This document shows positions 12,101 to 23,535 of a DNA stretch of 64,000 nt, in pieces. This DNA comes from Lateolabrax maculatus. Lineage: Eukaryota; Chordata; Actinopteri; Acropomatiformes; Lateolabracidae. Location: assembly GCA_031216445.1 (NCBI GenBank), contig CM062204.1:15001001-15065000 (forward strand), in the 5' to 3' direction. A program made the translations under genes and the position numbers. How positions within the stretch are numbered: the stretch's first letter is position 1; each line of letters starts with the position of its first letter. The notes beneath the pieces were generated by a model. That model saw nothing but the letters and a program-made list of their open reading frames with translations, had not been told where the DNA came from and did not search any database.

Positions 12101-12171
12101 CTTGAAAGAATAATACGGGTGAATGCCTTGCGTGAGTAAGGTAAGGCATTCACCCGCATTATTCTTTCAAG
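12101..12171. repeat. Near-perfect 29-bp inverted repeat with 13-nt loop
   Basis: The left arm 12101-12129 and right arm 12143-12171 are reverse complements with a single mismatch (A at 12115 against the right arm's C), enclosing a 13-base loop. Flanking sequence on both sides resembles a second copy of the array at about 8458-8593, where no such hairpin is present. It lies in the 3' flank of the intact receptor gene. Confidence 0.85.
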
Positions 12172-12409
12172 ATGCTGATTAAATCTGATAACAGGCATCA
12201 GATAAGTTGCCATTGTGATTTATTGTGAATTGATTGTCCACACCATTAGTGGCATGGACCACAGTGTTTCTAAATGCATTCTTGTTATTTTCTTATATTA
12301 TTTTGTAAATGATGCTTCAATAACACCTGCAAGTCAGTTTCCAAGAAGTTGCAAGACAATACAGAGTGTAAAATGAAGTTAACCTCAAGCACATCATGTA
12401 GTTCATCTT

Positions 12410-12500
12410 GATCAGTAAAGCTTTACAGGAAACCCACAGTGACAAACAGCCCCTCATACGACTGCAGAGCTCAACATACAGACAGATTCAAGCTGCACAT
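12410..12500 (+). repeat. 3'-flank repeat block of the receptor array (copy 4)
   Basis: This is the copy of the shared 3' block that follows the intact gene (CCCCTCATACGACTGCAGAG within it). In this copy the upstream polyadenylation hexamer seen in sister copies has changed from AATAAA to AATGAA (TAAAATGAAGTTAACCTCAA at about 12370). Confidence 0.6.
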
Positions 12501-12689
12501 TAGCATCCTGCAAAAAATGTTGGTGAAAATCTCCACTGACTAAAACAGTAACAGCTGCTCTCCTGATATCTAGTGGAGATGATGTGTAAAAATCAAATCA
12601 AAAAGGCCATCAGAGGAGGTTGATCTGACTACATTACATTGAACTTTATATTTTGAATAAGAGTTACGAGTTTCTTTTACTGTTAGTTG

Positions 12690-13030
12690 TGACCGCCCAC
12701 TTCTTACCTGCAGCTCATTCCCTCCTCAGCTACTCATCATATATACCGGTCAAGTTCCTTTGTCCATTCTCAGATCATTGTTTGTGTCATGTTGCCATTG
12801 TCTGTGGTTTTCTGCTTTGTTTTTACTGGGACCTGTTTCATAACTTGCCTTCTTTGGACACTGCCTTTATTTTGGTTTTGGATTTTGGATTTTCTGCCTA
12901 ATCACCCCATAAGGTTTTTGTACTTTCTTAATTAATAAAGTGACTGAACTTTTCCTGCTGGCCTCCTCTTCTGTCTGCGTTTGTGTCCTACCCCTGTGTT
13001 CATGGTTGTCAGCGTGCATAATGACAGCAT
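12690..13030 (+). mobile_element. Possible retroelement 3'-end or LTR-like fragment
   Basis: The stretch runs through a T-rich GGTTTTGGATTTTGGATTTT segment, an AATAAAGTGACTGAACTTTT segment and a CTCTTCTGTCTGCGTTTGTG segment. From memory this order is typical of a widespread fish retroelement terminus. No coding part or terminal repeat pair was found, so class and borders are unresolved. Confidence 0.35.
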
Positions 13031-13729
13031 TACGTAACACACATTTAAAATTCCTATCTAAACAAAAAGAAACCACAGGACACATATTTCCTCTTTAAGC
13101 AGAACAATTATTTTTAACAAAACAATCTGACTTCAATCTGAACAGAATAGAGCTTCACCTGTCAATGCTTAACAATTAAACAAAATGTGATATCCCCTAA
13201 TGTGACCATCGTGTCCAAAATTATTCCAGTTATCACCCACCAGTTCATCAAACAGCATAACAGATGGTTGGAAACATTCAACCTCCCTTTCCTGTCTCTC
13301 TCTACTATTATTATTAAATAAAGCAGACATGCCACAAAAAAAAGTATTTTCCATTACGCAGATGGTGTCTTCTAATTCACTTCTAATGCACAATGTAAAT
13401 TTGTGAATTTTCTTTGAATTGAGGTCTGGAAAGAGTTAGAATTTGTGCATTATGTGGCAGCAGACTTACTTGGAAACAGGAAATTCCTAAAAATAGATTT
13501 GACCTCTTAACCACAGTAAAAACAGTCATGTGTTTTGTGTGTTTTATATTCTCGTTCAGACACAAACCTCTGTCTAACACTGAAATGGTTAGCAGAGTGT
13601 TTCTTTAACCAGCACAGCATCATTGGTTACCAAGCAGATCACGCCTCATATGCACACCAACACAGGCATATGAGAAGCTGCCTAGGCCAAAATTAAAGAC
13701 TTCACTTGCACATATACCAATACTAAGCA

Positions 13730-13830
13730 CTTGTACATACATACATACTCTCTTGCATAAACATACATACAGTATATACATGTACATACATACAGGCATA
13801 CACATAGATACATACATACATGCAGAACGT
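13730..13830. repeat. Imperfect (ACAT)n tetranucleotide repeat
   Basis: Runs of ACATACATACAT are interrupted by short variants over about 100 bases. The open frames seen here on both strands are products of the repeat. Confidence 0.8.
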
Positions 13831-13877
13831 GAGCATATATGTGTAATCTATGAGTATGAGGTCCTCGTACTCATGGG

Positions 13878-14300
13878 CTACACATACTGTATATTCATAA
13901 CCCTCATAACATGGGATAATACTGTTGCAACTGCTATCATCTCAACTGTGTAAACGGCCAAATTATATGTTTTTCTTTTAACAGAAACTTGTAAAGCTTG
14001 TATACTAAAAGCAAAACCTTTGCTCCCAGTATTAGGATCATTGGATCCATCTGTATATACTGGGGCAAATGTTTGACATAATGTTTGTAACCTATCTTCA
14101 ACCAAAACTGCAATATTTCCAAACGCTTTATGTACCAGCAACTTCCCAGAATATAGAAATGTACGAGTATGTTTATTCTATGTTAACTTTGCATCAAACC
14201 ACACACCCAAAAATCTGAAGACCTTCACTTGTTCTATCCTTTGTCCATATATCTTCATATTTGTATCAATACCTCTCTTCCCAGTAAACATTAATATATC
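13878..14300 (-). mobile_element. Degraded non-LTR retrotransposon fragment (end of RT, RNase H)
   Basis: On the minus strand, about 14300 to 14180 reads IYGQRIEQVKVFRFLGVWFD then AKLT, the typical end of a LINE reverse transcriptase (FLGVWFD followed by a KLTW-like motif, here broken by a stop). From about 14141 to 13890 it reads through APVYTDGSNDPNTGS and VYTVEMIAVATVLS, the start of an RNase H domain with the YTDGS motif. The fragment is truncated at both ends and has stop codons, so it is inactive. It lies between the receptor array and the stim2 3' end. Confidence 0.7.
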
Positions 14301-16330
14301 TCTTGTGGACTGTCCTCCAGCAGTAGTCAGGCAGTGCCTGTTCATGTGTTTTGAGGGAGTGGCTTTTGAGAGAGGCCTGAATGGAGGGGTGGGATTTACA
14401 AAGGTACCTACCCCAGCTTTAAGCTCTGATATAACATTTCACATTTCTTTCACAAAGGATTGAAAGAGTGCCGGCGATGTTTAAGTTCCTTATTGTAGAA
14501 CAATGCACAATATTTCCTCATTTCGCCACCTTGTTTATTTCATCTATCATCAGTTGTTCATAAATCAACGTTCATGTTACAATTCAGTGCTCAATCTTGT
14601 CTAAGACATAGGAAAACATTTTATTCATATATTCCTTACACTGGAACAAATAAATTAATGACATGAAAAAACTTTCCAAAAAGCAATTTTCAATTCAAAT
14701 CAATTAATAACTACATTTCTGAATTATTTTAACTTCATGCCTGTAAACAATATAAGAAACATAAATCCTCCCTAAAAATCAACAATTAAATATTCAAAAT
14801 GTGTATTTAAATGACAACATTTTGCACACAAAAAAAACAGCTTGCAAGCAAACTGTTCATGACCATTTGGCAAATTAAAGCAGAACATTAAATAAAACAT
14901 ACATCAATAAAACTTGGGTTGTCCCAGGATGATCCACAGGATCAGAACAGATTTTTTTTTATTTTTAAATGGGTCAATAATAGATATGTTAAGTCTGACC
15001 CATTTCCAAACCTGTGCGCTATTAGTTTGTTCCTTGAACACCAGTTGTCAATGCTCAAATGCACTTTGTGAAAACATTACCACAGGGCTGTAACCGATAT
15101 ACCCACAAGTGAATGGTAGAGCGCACAAAATAAAAAAAGCAGCCAGCAATTATGACAGCATGGGCATCAGGGAACAATGTCATCCTTTTTTTTTTTTTTT
15201 TAACATTTTCTGTCTATTCCATCAACATTTTAGATGTGAATCACACCTTAAGTGCTGATGTTGATTGAAAATGGCATTTGAACCATTGATCAGGAGGTGA
15301 CCTGGAGATAAAAAGAGGCTGTCTTAACCCTGTCCAAAGTTCCCTGCAACAACAGATGCTGACACACCTTTTTCCATGTACTTTTCCATACAAAAAAACC
15401 TTATTGGACAATATATAATATGAAAGCATTGAAAGTATTTCCTTTTCCTTATAAAATTAATTATTCTTTGCTGCAGGTATTTATTTTCCTAGTACAGACT
15501 GTTCTGCTGTCCAGCATATTTAAGGCCCTTGAAAAATCTTAAGTAAAAAAGGAGTAACAAAAAAAGTTTAAATTAATCAAATGTAAAGTTAAGAAAAAAA
15601 ACATGACATATTAAGAGTCTTAACTCATAATCTGCTGAATCAGGACTGTGTAGGTGTGGTTTGATCATTTTAATGCTCAATCAATCACACCTGTCCTCAG
15701 ATTCTGGGGGTGTGATTGGGACATTCTTAAATAAACAAAATTTCTATCAGAATAGAATACATTTGTATTCTACTGCAATAAAATGCCTTCATTGAAATTT
15801 TAAATTGGATTCAAGCATTGCCTCTGTCATATAGACGAGCAGCATCAGTTTAAACATCATCTAATCCTTCAACCATATTCAACCATAAAAAAATCAGCAT
15901 CTAAAATAATATATGGTATCAACCATATGTCTACATAAGACTTAATAACAGAAAATAAATCAGCTTTAAATATAAAATAAGTTATGTTAAAACTACCAAC
16001 CTCTCCACTATGATTCTCCTTACATATGCAACTCACTTATGTGTCAAAATGTACTATATTTTCTTGAAATGCAACAATCATACACATACTGCGAGTCTGT
16101 CAGTGCTTTTACCATCAAACCCAGAGAATGGAAACATCAATATACTTTCATGTTGTTATTCTAGACACCACTGGCTCTGAAAATGTCCAACTTTAGCTTT
16201 AAGATAATACTTTGGTAGAACTTTGTGTCTTTTTGATTAAAATATTCCTTCAATGAGGTACTTAAACTCTGTTTTGGGGTTCAATCAAATATTAACAAAA
16301 AGAAAAAAAGAAAACATTCAAAGCTCAGTG
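14300..16330 (-). other. Probable stim2 3' UTR and AT-rich spacer
   Basis: No open frame with coding character was found. The part nearest stim2 is probably its 3' UTR; a minus-strand AATAAA lies at 15485-15480, which would give a 3' UTR of about 850 bases. The remainder is AT-rich spacer with no recognisable element. Confidence 0.4.
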
Positions 16331-19300
16331 TCAGAGTTTCTGAAGACCACTTTGAAGTTTCTCTGGAGTTGACTCATTTTTCTTTTTAAAAAGATTTTTT
16401 AGCTTTAAGGATTTCTTGGTCTTTTCCTTAGGCTTATGCCCCTCGTCTCCAGTCTCATGGAGTGGTGCAGGAGATTGGCAGGAAACCCTTGGTGGTGGCA
16501 ATGGTGGCTCAACCTCTGCCAGCAGCCTGCTCTGGGGCAGGTTGGGTGTTGAGGAAGAGAAGCTGGTTGGAGTCGTAGCCATAGTGTTGCAGGACTTCTC
16601 AAGGATTCCATCATACACAAGCTGGCTCAATGGGCCAACAGTGAAGAGATCTGATGATGACTTCCATGGCATCTGGGACGCTATCATAAGGTCTGGCTGT
16701 CCGATTCGACCTGGATATGAACTTGATTCAGATGCTCCCAACTCCTCCCTATACATTGACTGGTTCGGTATTTCTATTGGAACATCAACTCTATCCCAGG
16801 AGACTTTTCCTGTGGGAGTGTCAATGGAACTGTCAATGTAATCTCTAGGCATTCTTGGTATTCTCCTTCTGAGAGAACCAGCAGAAACCTCAAGTTCATC
16901 TTTCAGTATCTTCCTACTTGTTGATGGTTCTAAACTGAACTCTTGCCTCTCTGTAGAGGATGAGGTATCCATAAGTGTTTCAAATTTCTCTCTTGGTAGC
17001 ATCTTTATGGAAGCAGTATCTGAACAATACTCTGGCTCATCTCTAGATATGTTTCTTGGTGGTGTTCTAGTGGTCTCAGTCATTTTGTCCATTCCTAATG
17101 CCCTCAAAGAGGAATCAAGCTGGTATTCTCCTTTATTCCATGGAAGCTGTCTACAACCTGTGTCTAGGGACATTCCCATTGAATCTCTTGCAATCCTTCT
17201 GGATACTGAGTCAAACGGATGCTCGATCTCATCTCTCATCGTCTTTCTTGAGGCACTGTCCATTGAAGCCCCCATCATATCTCTTGATATCTTCCTAGGT
17301 GCCACATCTGTTGTTCCTTCTAATTCATTCCACAGAATCTTTCTCACATCCAGAGCTAAATCACTTATGTCTCTGTATACATTCCTTGAAGCGGTGTCCA
17401 TCAAATCCCCAATTGAATCTCTCTCTACTCTCCTGGTGGGAAATTCTGCATCAATTCTGGATATATTCCTTGATGAAGCCTCTCTCAAAGACTCTTCTTT
17501 GGCCATTTTCAAAGATGGGATTTCGAAAGAAGTATTGAACACTTTGTCCTTTGCCATCTTTATGTAGGAAACATCTACAGAAGCTTCAAGTTCTTCTACA
17601 GAAATTCTGCGAACTGGGGATTCAACAACAGCTTCTACTTCTTTACTCAAAGGCTTTGTAATGGAGCTGTCTGAAAGCAGCTCAGTTTCATCATGATATA
17701 GCTTTTGAGAGGAAGTGTCAACAGTGGGACTCGTGAACATTTTGCTGAGAGGAGGTGAAGTCATGTATTCTGCATCTGAAAACATCTCTTGGGAGTCTCT
17801 ATTGGTAAGAGAAAAGAAAGGAATAATAAGGGAAGGAAGCGACAAGGAAGGAAAGAAGGAAGGAATCAAATAATGAACAATGACTGTATCAACACAGGTG
17901 TTGCTGAAACACAGTGGTTTGGCATGAGTAGTGTGTCAAAAACAAATTGGCCTCTAGTTGCTGGCAAGGAAACGTACTGTTTCTTCAGAGTTTTCAGGAA
18001 GAGCCCCTGTTCCTCATCAAGACAAGGATATGGGGCCCGGATGGGGATGAGAAGGTCGGGGTCCGGGGAGATCACGGCAGCCGCTGTCTGTGTGATGACC
18101 CCAGGACGACGTGACCGACGTATGGTAGATCCCTGTGTCCGAGGAGAGCGCTTCAGTGGTGGAACTGGATGAAGGCCAAAGATGAACCAATTAGCAAAAG
18201 TGAGCAACCATACATAACAGATACATACAGTGGTGTAGTGGTAGCAATACATATATATCCCTAGTTTTTGAACTTACCACCAGAAATGAATGAATGAAAT
18301 TTTGTCTGCGAAATCTTTGTGAAATATGTGGTTCCAGATGCTTGGTGACGTAAACGCTTGAAACTCCTGAGTGAGCTAACCACTAAAATGATAGCCCTAT
18401 TCAGTCACAATAACTTTTCAAGGTTCTTTCTATTTTATCTTTACTATTTCTGTACTCTGTAAGGAGTTGTTAAAGAAGTTAAAAAAGTACATTTCAACAA
18501 ATGGCAGCTCAGGCACTAACAGGACTATAAGTTCTCACCGTTTATTTTAAAGACGTATTTGTACCATTGACTCCTGGTTCTTTACTTTCTGTTAACCATG
18601 TCTCTTTTGTGGAGCCTTTAATACTCTGACAGAGGAAGTTCAATAAAAGTGAATGGGGCAACCCAGCTAATAAGCTACCATTGCTTCCTCCATTTTGGAC
18701 TATCCGGCACTGTCAAGATGGCTTGCTATTGGTCAATGGCACAAAGTTTACCAAAGTTGAAGTCATTGTGAAAATGTATGCGTATTAACTGCGGGCCAAT
18801 CCACTGATTGCAGCGTTCCAATCGAATGAATACTTCAACATGAAATTTTGCCGTTTTAGATGCCGGTGTTACTTGTCCTTAATACTGGAGCAGGTCATGC
18901 CATGGCCTCCGCAGTCACCAGATCTGAACTTGATTGAACAACATGTTGACACTAATGGGGATCAAATAATGAATAAAAAAACAAATAGTTTATGTTACTT
19001 ACCTGGCATCTGTGGTAAGACTGAAGAAGCAGACTCTTCTAACAGATCCTCTATAGATCCATGGACGGAGCTGTGGCATGAACAAGATGGTTGGGGCACT
19101 CGGGGCAACCCATGGGCAATTGGGTCTGAGTAGAGCAGTGCAGTGAGTGTTGCTAGGCCAGGATTCCTAATGATGGGGAAGCCACAGAGGCGCTCAATCT
19201 GCTGCCAGCGATGGAGGCGCTCACGTAGGCAGGCTGTTACTTCAGACAAGGCATTCCTTTGGGAGATGCAAAGACCCTTGTGATATATGTTACACATTTA

Positions 19301-21486
19301 CTGTGACACAAACTAAACTTGCACAGGTAATTATGTGACTTACTTTGCCTCCAGGATCTTTTGGTCAACTTGGTCTAGAGAGGAGCTGTGGGCAACATGG
19401 AGAGTCCCAAACACAGAACTTCTCTTCTTCTTAATCTTCTCGGCCTGCAAGGGAGTATAGGTGCAGGTCAGTTGACAGGCATGTAGGTAACTTATTACAT
19501 AATTAAAAATTACTACATGCATAACCCTGTGTCTGAACATGTCCTTTACTTTATTTAAAATGACTTGCCCACGTGTCCGGTACCGTCACTCTAAATATCA
19601 CTACTGTGTTTTTCATGTGCATGTCCCTTTTTCATGCATTACCTCTTCCTTGGCGGTGGCAAGCTGTAGTTCTGCACTGTGCTTCTTGACATTATAGTAC
19701 TGGACCTCTACCTCATGTGTCAGCTGCAGCCACTGCTGGAGGGCCTCTGAGGCAGTCCAGGTAGCATGCATGTCCTTTTCTGCCTGCTTCAGTGCTCCAA
19801 GGACCTGAGGGGACAGCATCAGTCAAATGTTAGAGATCAGTATGTTAAATAACTTTTAATATTGCTGTTAAACCCTAAGTCCTTTCCTTTAAATCCACTA
19901 AACTTTCCAAACTATAGCAAGAATGACCTGTAGTTGTATGGTATGCAATGTGTCTACCTGCTCTAGTTCTTCCTCTGCATATCGGAGGCGGCTGAGCTCA
20001 CTGACAGCTCCCTGCCTCAGCTTGTGCAGACGGTGAGCCTCTTCCTGTGCCCCCATGATCTCATCCCTCATCTTCTCTTCCAGGTTCTGTTTCTCCTCTG
20101 CTACATTACGTTTTTCTTCCTGGGCTCGCTCCAGTCTGAGAAAGGGAAATGTTTATGGTGCGACAAAACAAATCAGTGCAATAATGTACAGTAAGTGAGA
20201 TACATTGAATACTAAATACTCACTGTTCCTGCAGATCCATGAGGCTCTGTTCAGCCCTCTGCAGACTTTCCAAATCTTTAATCATCTTGGATATGTGGAC
20301 TTTACTGGCTTTGTTCTGAGCCTGTGCAAACCAGCAGCCTCCAACTCCCATTACCACTGACACAATTAGCAGCAGGTCCTTCATGTAGTTATGAGGGGGG
20401 CCTATGGTGGAGTGGAAGGTCACAATTATTAATGGTGGATTGGATCATAACGACATTAAATACTAGAGGAATCCAGGGAAACTGGGAGAGTTGGTAGGTA
20501 TGCGACCTAAAGAGACAGGTAGGCAGAACACTAACAGATATATTAAAGAGACCTACACAAAGACTAGGGAGAAGGAAAAGGGTGAGGACTTGTTCTTACG
20601 TGTAGGCGGTCCAAACAGAACGACATCCAGAGCTTTGATGTTGAGCTTCTGTTTGTCTCTCTGGTCCTGCACTCTCAGCTGGCCGCTCAGGAATGCAGGC
20701 TCATTAGCGGCAATCCTGCACACAGATGCCACAGGCAGTTCAGAGTGTTGATATGACTCTTAATAACAACTGACTTGTTTTTACAGTGACTCGCTTGGTC
20801 AACAGCACACAAGAGACTTCATCTTGGTTGACTATAGCATCTTCATCATATAATCTCACCTGGGGAGTGTGTTTCCATTGACCTTAAAGTCTTTAAAGTT
20901 CCTCTCATACTGTGGCAACTCAACAAACTCCTTCAGCCAGCGAAGCGCTTCATCTTGAGTCCAATTATGTACTGAGACAAGTGAGACAAGGAAAGGAGAC
21001 AAATTGAGACAAAATGTGGGACAAAGTATAGCTGGACACCTTTGGACATAAACACACACACTCTCTCCCCCTCTCTCTCTCCATCTCTCTCACTCACACA
21101 CACACACACACTCTGACACAGTGGTAACCTCGGGCTGTCTGAGGCGCAGGTGTACAAAAATAAATAAGAAAAAGAAAAGGGCACCAGCTGCAGATGCATT
21201 TATGGTGAAAAGTTTAAAAGCCTGGTTAAGATTAAAATATTTGTATTATGTGATTCAGATAATAACTACTACACCTCTGTTATAAAAACACCCAAGGAAC
21301 TGTTTAATCATTTAGAGGCCAACTAATTTTTATAGCATGTTGGGCACCCTTGAGGCACTTTATCACGTTTTCTTGCACATAGGGCCACTGTCGAGGGCAC
21401 TTTATCATGTTTTATCTACCAAAGGGGCATCCAAGAGGGCACTTTTGGAGCATTGTTTTTGGACGTGGGGCACCACGGGGAGCAAA

Positions 21487-21544
<58 letters not shown>

Positions 21545-23497
21545 TCAGATGACTTCCAGCCCCTCCAGAGCTCCTCAACTGTGATGTGCTGGTCTTCTCT
21601 GTGCAGGTTGCTGTGTTTGTTGGTCTGCTGCTGCTTCATGTCTTCAATGATGAACTGCAACGACAGAGAGGAACAGAAGGAAGACTTTTTCAGACAACTT
21701 TAAAGAGCAAGGTTAGGGGTCACAAGCACATAATATTAGCTAGGCACAAACGCTAAACTTCTGGTGAGAGCGGTTGGGTGGTCGTTATGCACTTGGTTTT
21801 CAATCTAAGAATAAGGAGTGGGTGTTTTGAGACTGTATTTATTTAGAATGTAGGATGAGTGTGTATTGCAAACTTCAGCGATCGTGTGTGTGTTGGTGCC
21901 GTCTTGGAATGTGTCCTTGGCTGTAAACAGGGGCTTCATATGATGGCTAGAGGAATCCTGGGGCCGTGTTCTGATGAGCCCAGGCCCCTCCCCTGACGTC
22001 TCTATGGCAACTGCAACCCGAGCCCCTGGATACTGTATCCCTTAACTGCATTCTGGAAGGCAAAGGCATTCTAGAATCCTGGTTTTACTACCAACGTCAC
22101 ATAGAGCTAGAGGCTCGGACACTCCTTCGACAAGATACGTGTTCGCTCTGGATACGATTTACTCTGAAATTTAAAACTGAACACAAAAAACATGTAGGGA
22201 GCCACATGCAGAGATGAAAGACTGATCATTTGTTTAGGTGACTAAATAAGAAATGTGTTTTGTTCTTGGCTCACTAACATATGTTGTTGTGCTCGGGAGG
22301 TGTAATATAATAGGTATAATTTTGTAATATTTAGGGATTAATTTCTCCATTAACATTTATTCAAAGAAATCAAAGAAATTCATGCAATTAATGAAATACA
22401 AATAACAGAAGCTTGATTAACATGTTCTCTCTCCTTTGTGTATTGCAGAGTGCATTAAACAACTGTGGCAAGCTGTGTATCTTTTTGAGTTGTTTGTAGT
22501 ACTATAACAAACTGGCTGACGACTAGGGGAAGCTGGAGTCAGGAAACATTAAGAGGAGTTATACTCTTAAGTCTGACTATGAAGGTCACCGGTGTTACAG
22601 TATTCTATTAGTGCAAACCAATTTTGTCACTGAGCCAAAAGCAAAGTTATACTGTTGCTATCCTTGAAGTAGCATTTGACTCTACCACCAGCCAGGACAC
22701 CTGTTGTTGTATTGCTTTACCCTGTCTGTCTCTTGCATGCAAGAAAACATACATGCACAGGGATTTAAGACAGCTGATGAAGAGTGAGTTTTGTACCTCC
22801 ACACTCTCCTCCACCTCAATCCCTCCATCTTGGTCATCGTCCATCATCTGATGGATGCTCCGCAGGGCCTCCAGGCTGTAGCGATCCGCCTCGCTCATAC
22901 ATGGTGGAGTCACTACCATGCAGGGGTCTACATGGGTCACAAAGGCAATGTCATTACATCAATCATCATATAACTCAGTATATGTTCCTTTCCTTTACAC
23001 ATTTCAGTCGATCACTCCATCTGATCTATAGATTAAGCACTTTCTTATGTGTGTTCACTGCTCCTCTTAGAGCAGATACAAGGAAAGGTCATCTAATTTT
23101 CTCAGTACTGACAGACTGTGATTTTTTTTGGTTTATACAGGGAAAGCATGATGTATCGTTCCATTAATTTACTTATTTATGTTGATACATGAAAGATGTG
23201 AGCCGTTCTTTCCAGGATAATTATTGGCATGGCAATAACTAGTTAAATTCCTTGACAATCTCGTGCTTCACTTGAAATTGTCAGTATCCTGTAAAATTGA
23301 GACCTTTGAAAGTAATTATCTGTGAAAGTGGCCCATGTTCACCTGCTCACTCCCACAGCCAGGAGCTGTATGTCAGAGTACAGAGCAAAGACATCAATCC
23401 CCTGGTTGTTGATGAAACTTACATTTCTCAACAGCGAGGAGACTTCTCAGCAGGATGGCCTATCAAATATCAATGGTGAATGCAAAGTCCCTCTGAA

Positions 23498-23535
<38 letters not shown>

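Larger units (their letters stand above)
1..13600. repeat. Tandem array of decayed V-set immune receptor gene units
   Basis: The same blocks recur along this stretch: a 3'-flank block with the phrase CCCCTCATACGACTGCAGAG (1-70 diverged, 2040-2130, 4455-4550, 8962-9015, 12410-12500), a block around CTCCTGACCTCTAGTGGAG (about 380, 2730, 9460, 12560), a promoter-leader block (5318, 7624, 9996) and a block around ATCCCCTAATGTGACC (3175, 9725, 13190). Between them lie single exons of one receptor family. I read this as four or five tandem copies of a gene of about 4-5 kb, only one still complete. The copies at about 1971-2130 and 4371-4550 are almost identical, so part of the duplication is recent. 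V-set receptor clusters of this birth-and-death kind (for example NITR-like) are typical of teleosts; the exact family is not resolved. Confidence 0.75.

Noticed and set aside
12653..12901. 82-codon plus-strand frame as a gene
   Set aside because: It lies in sequence resembling a retroelement end and shows only low-complexity hydrophobic translation.
16416..17567. Long plus-strand open frames (up to 186 codons) opposite the stim2 last exon
   Set aside because: They are antisense shadows of the 1.47 kb coding exon, with no family resemblance and no splice context.
21412..21660. Open frames made of threonine-histidine or valine-cysteine runs across the (CA)26 tract
   Set aside because: They are translations of the microsatellite; the true coding part here is stim2 exon 3 on the minus strand in one frame only.
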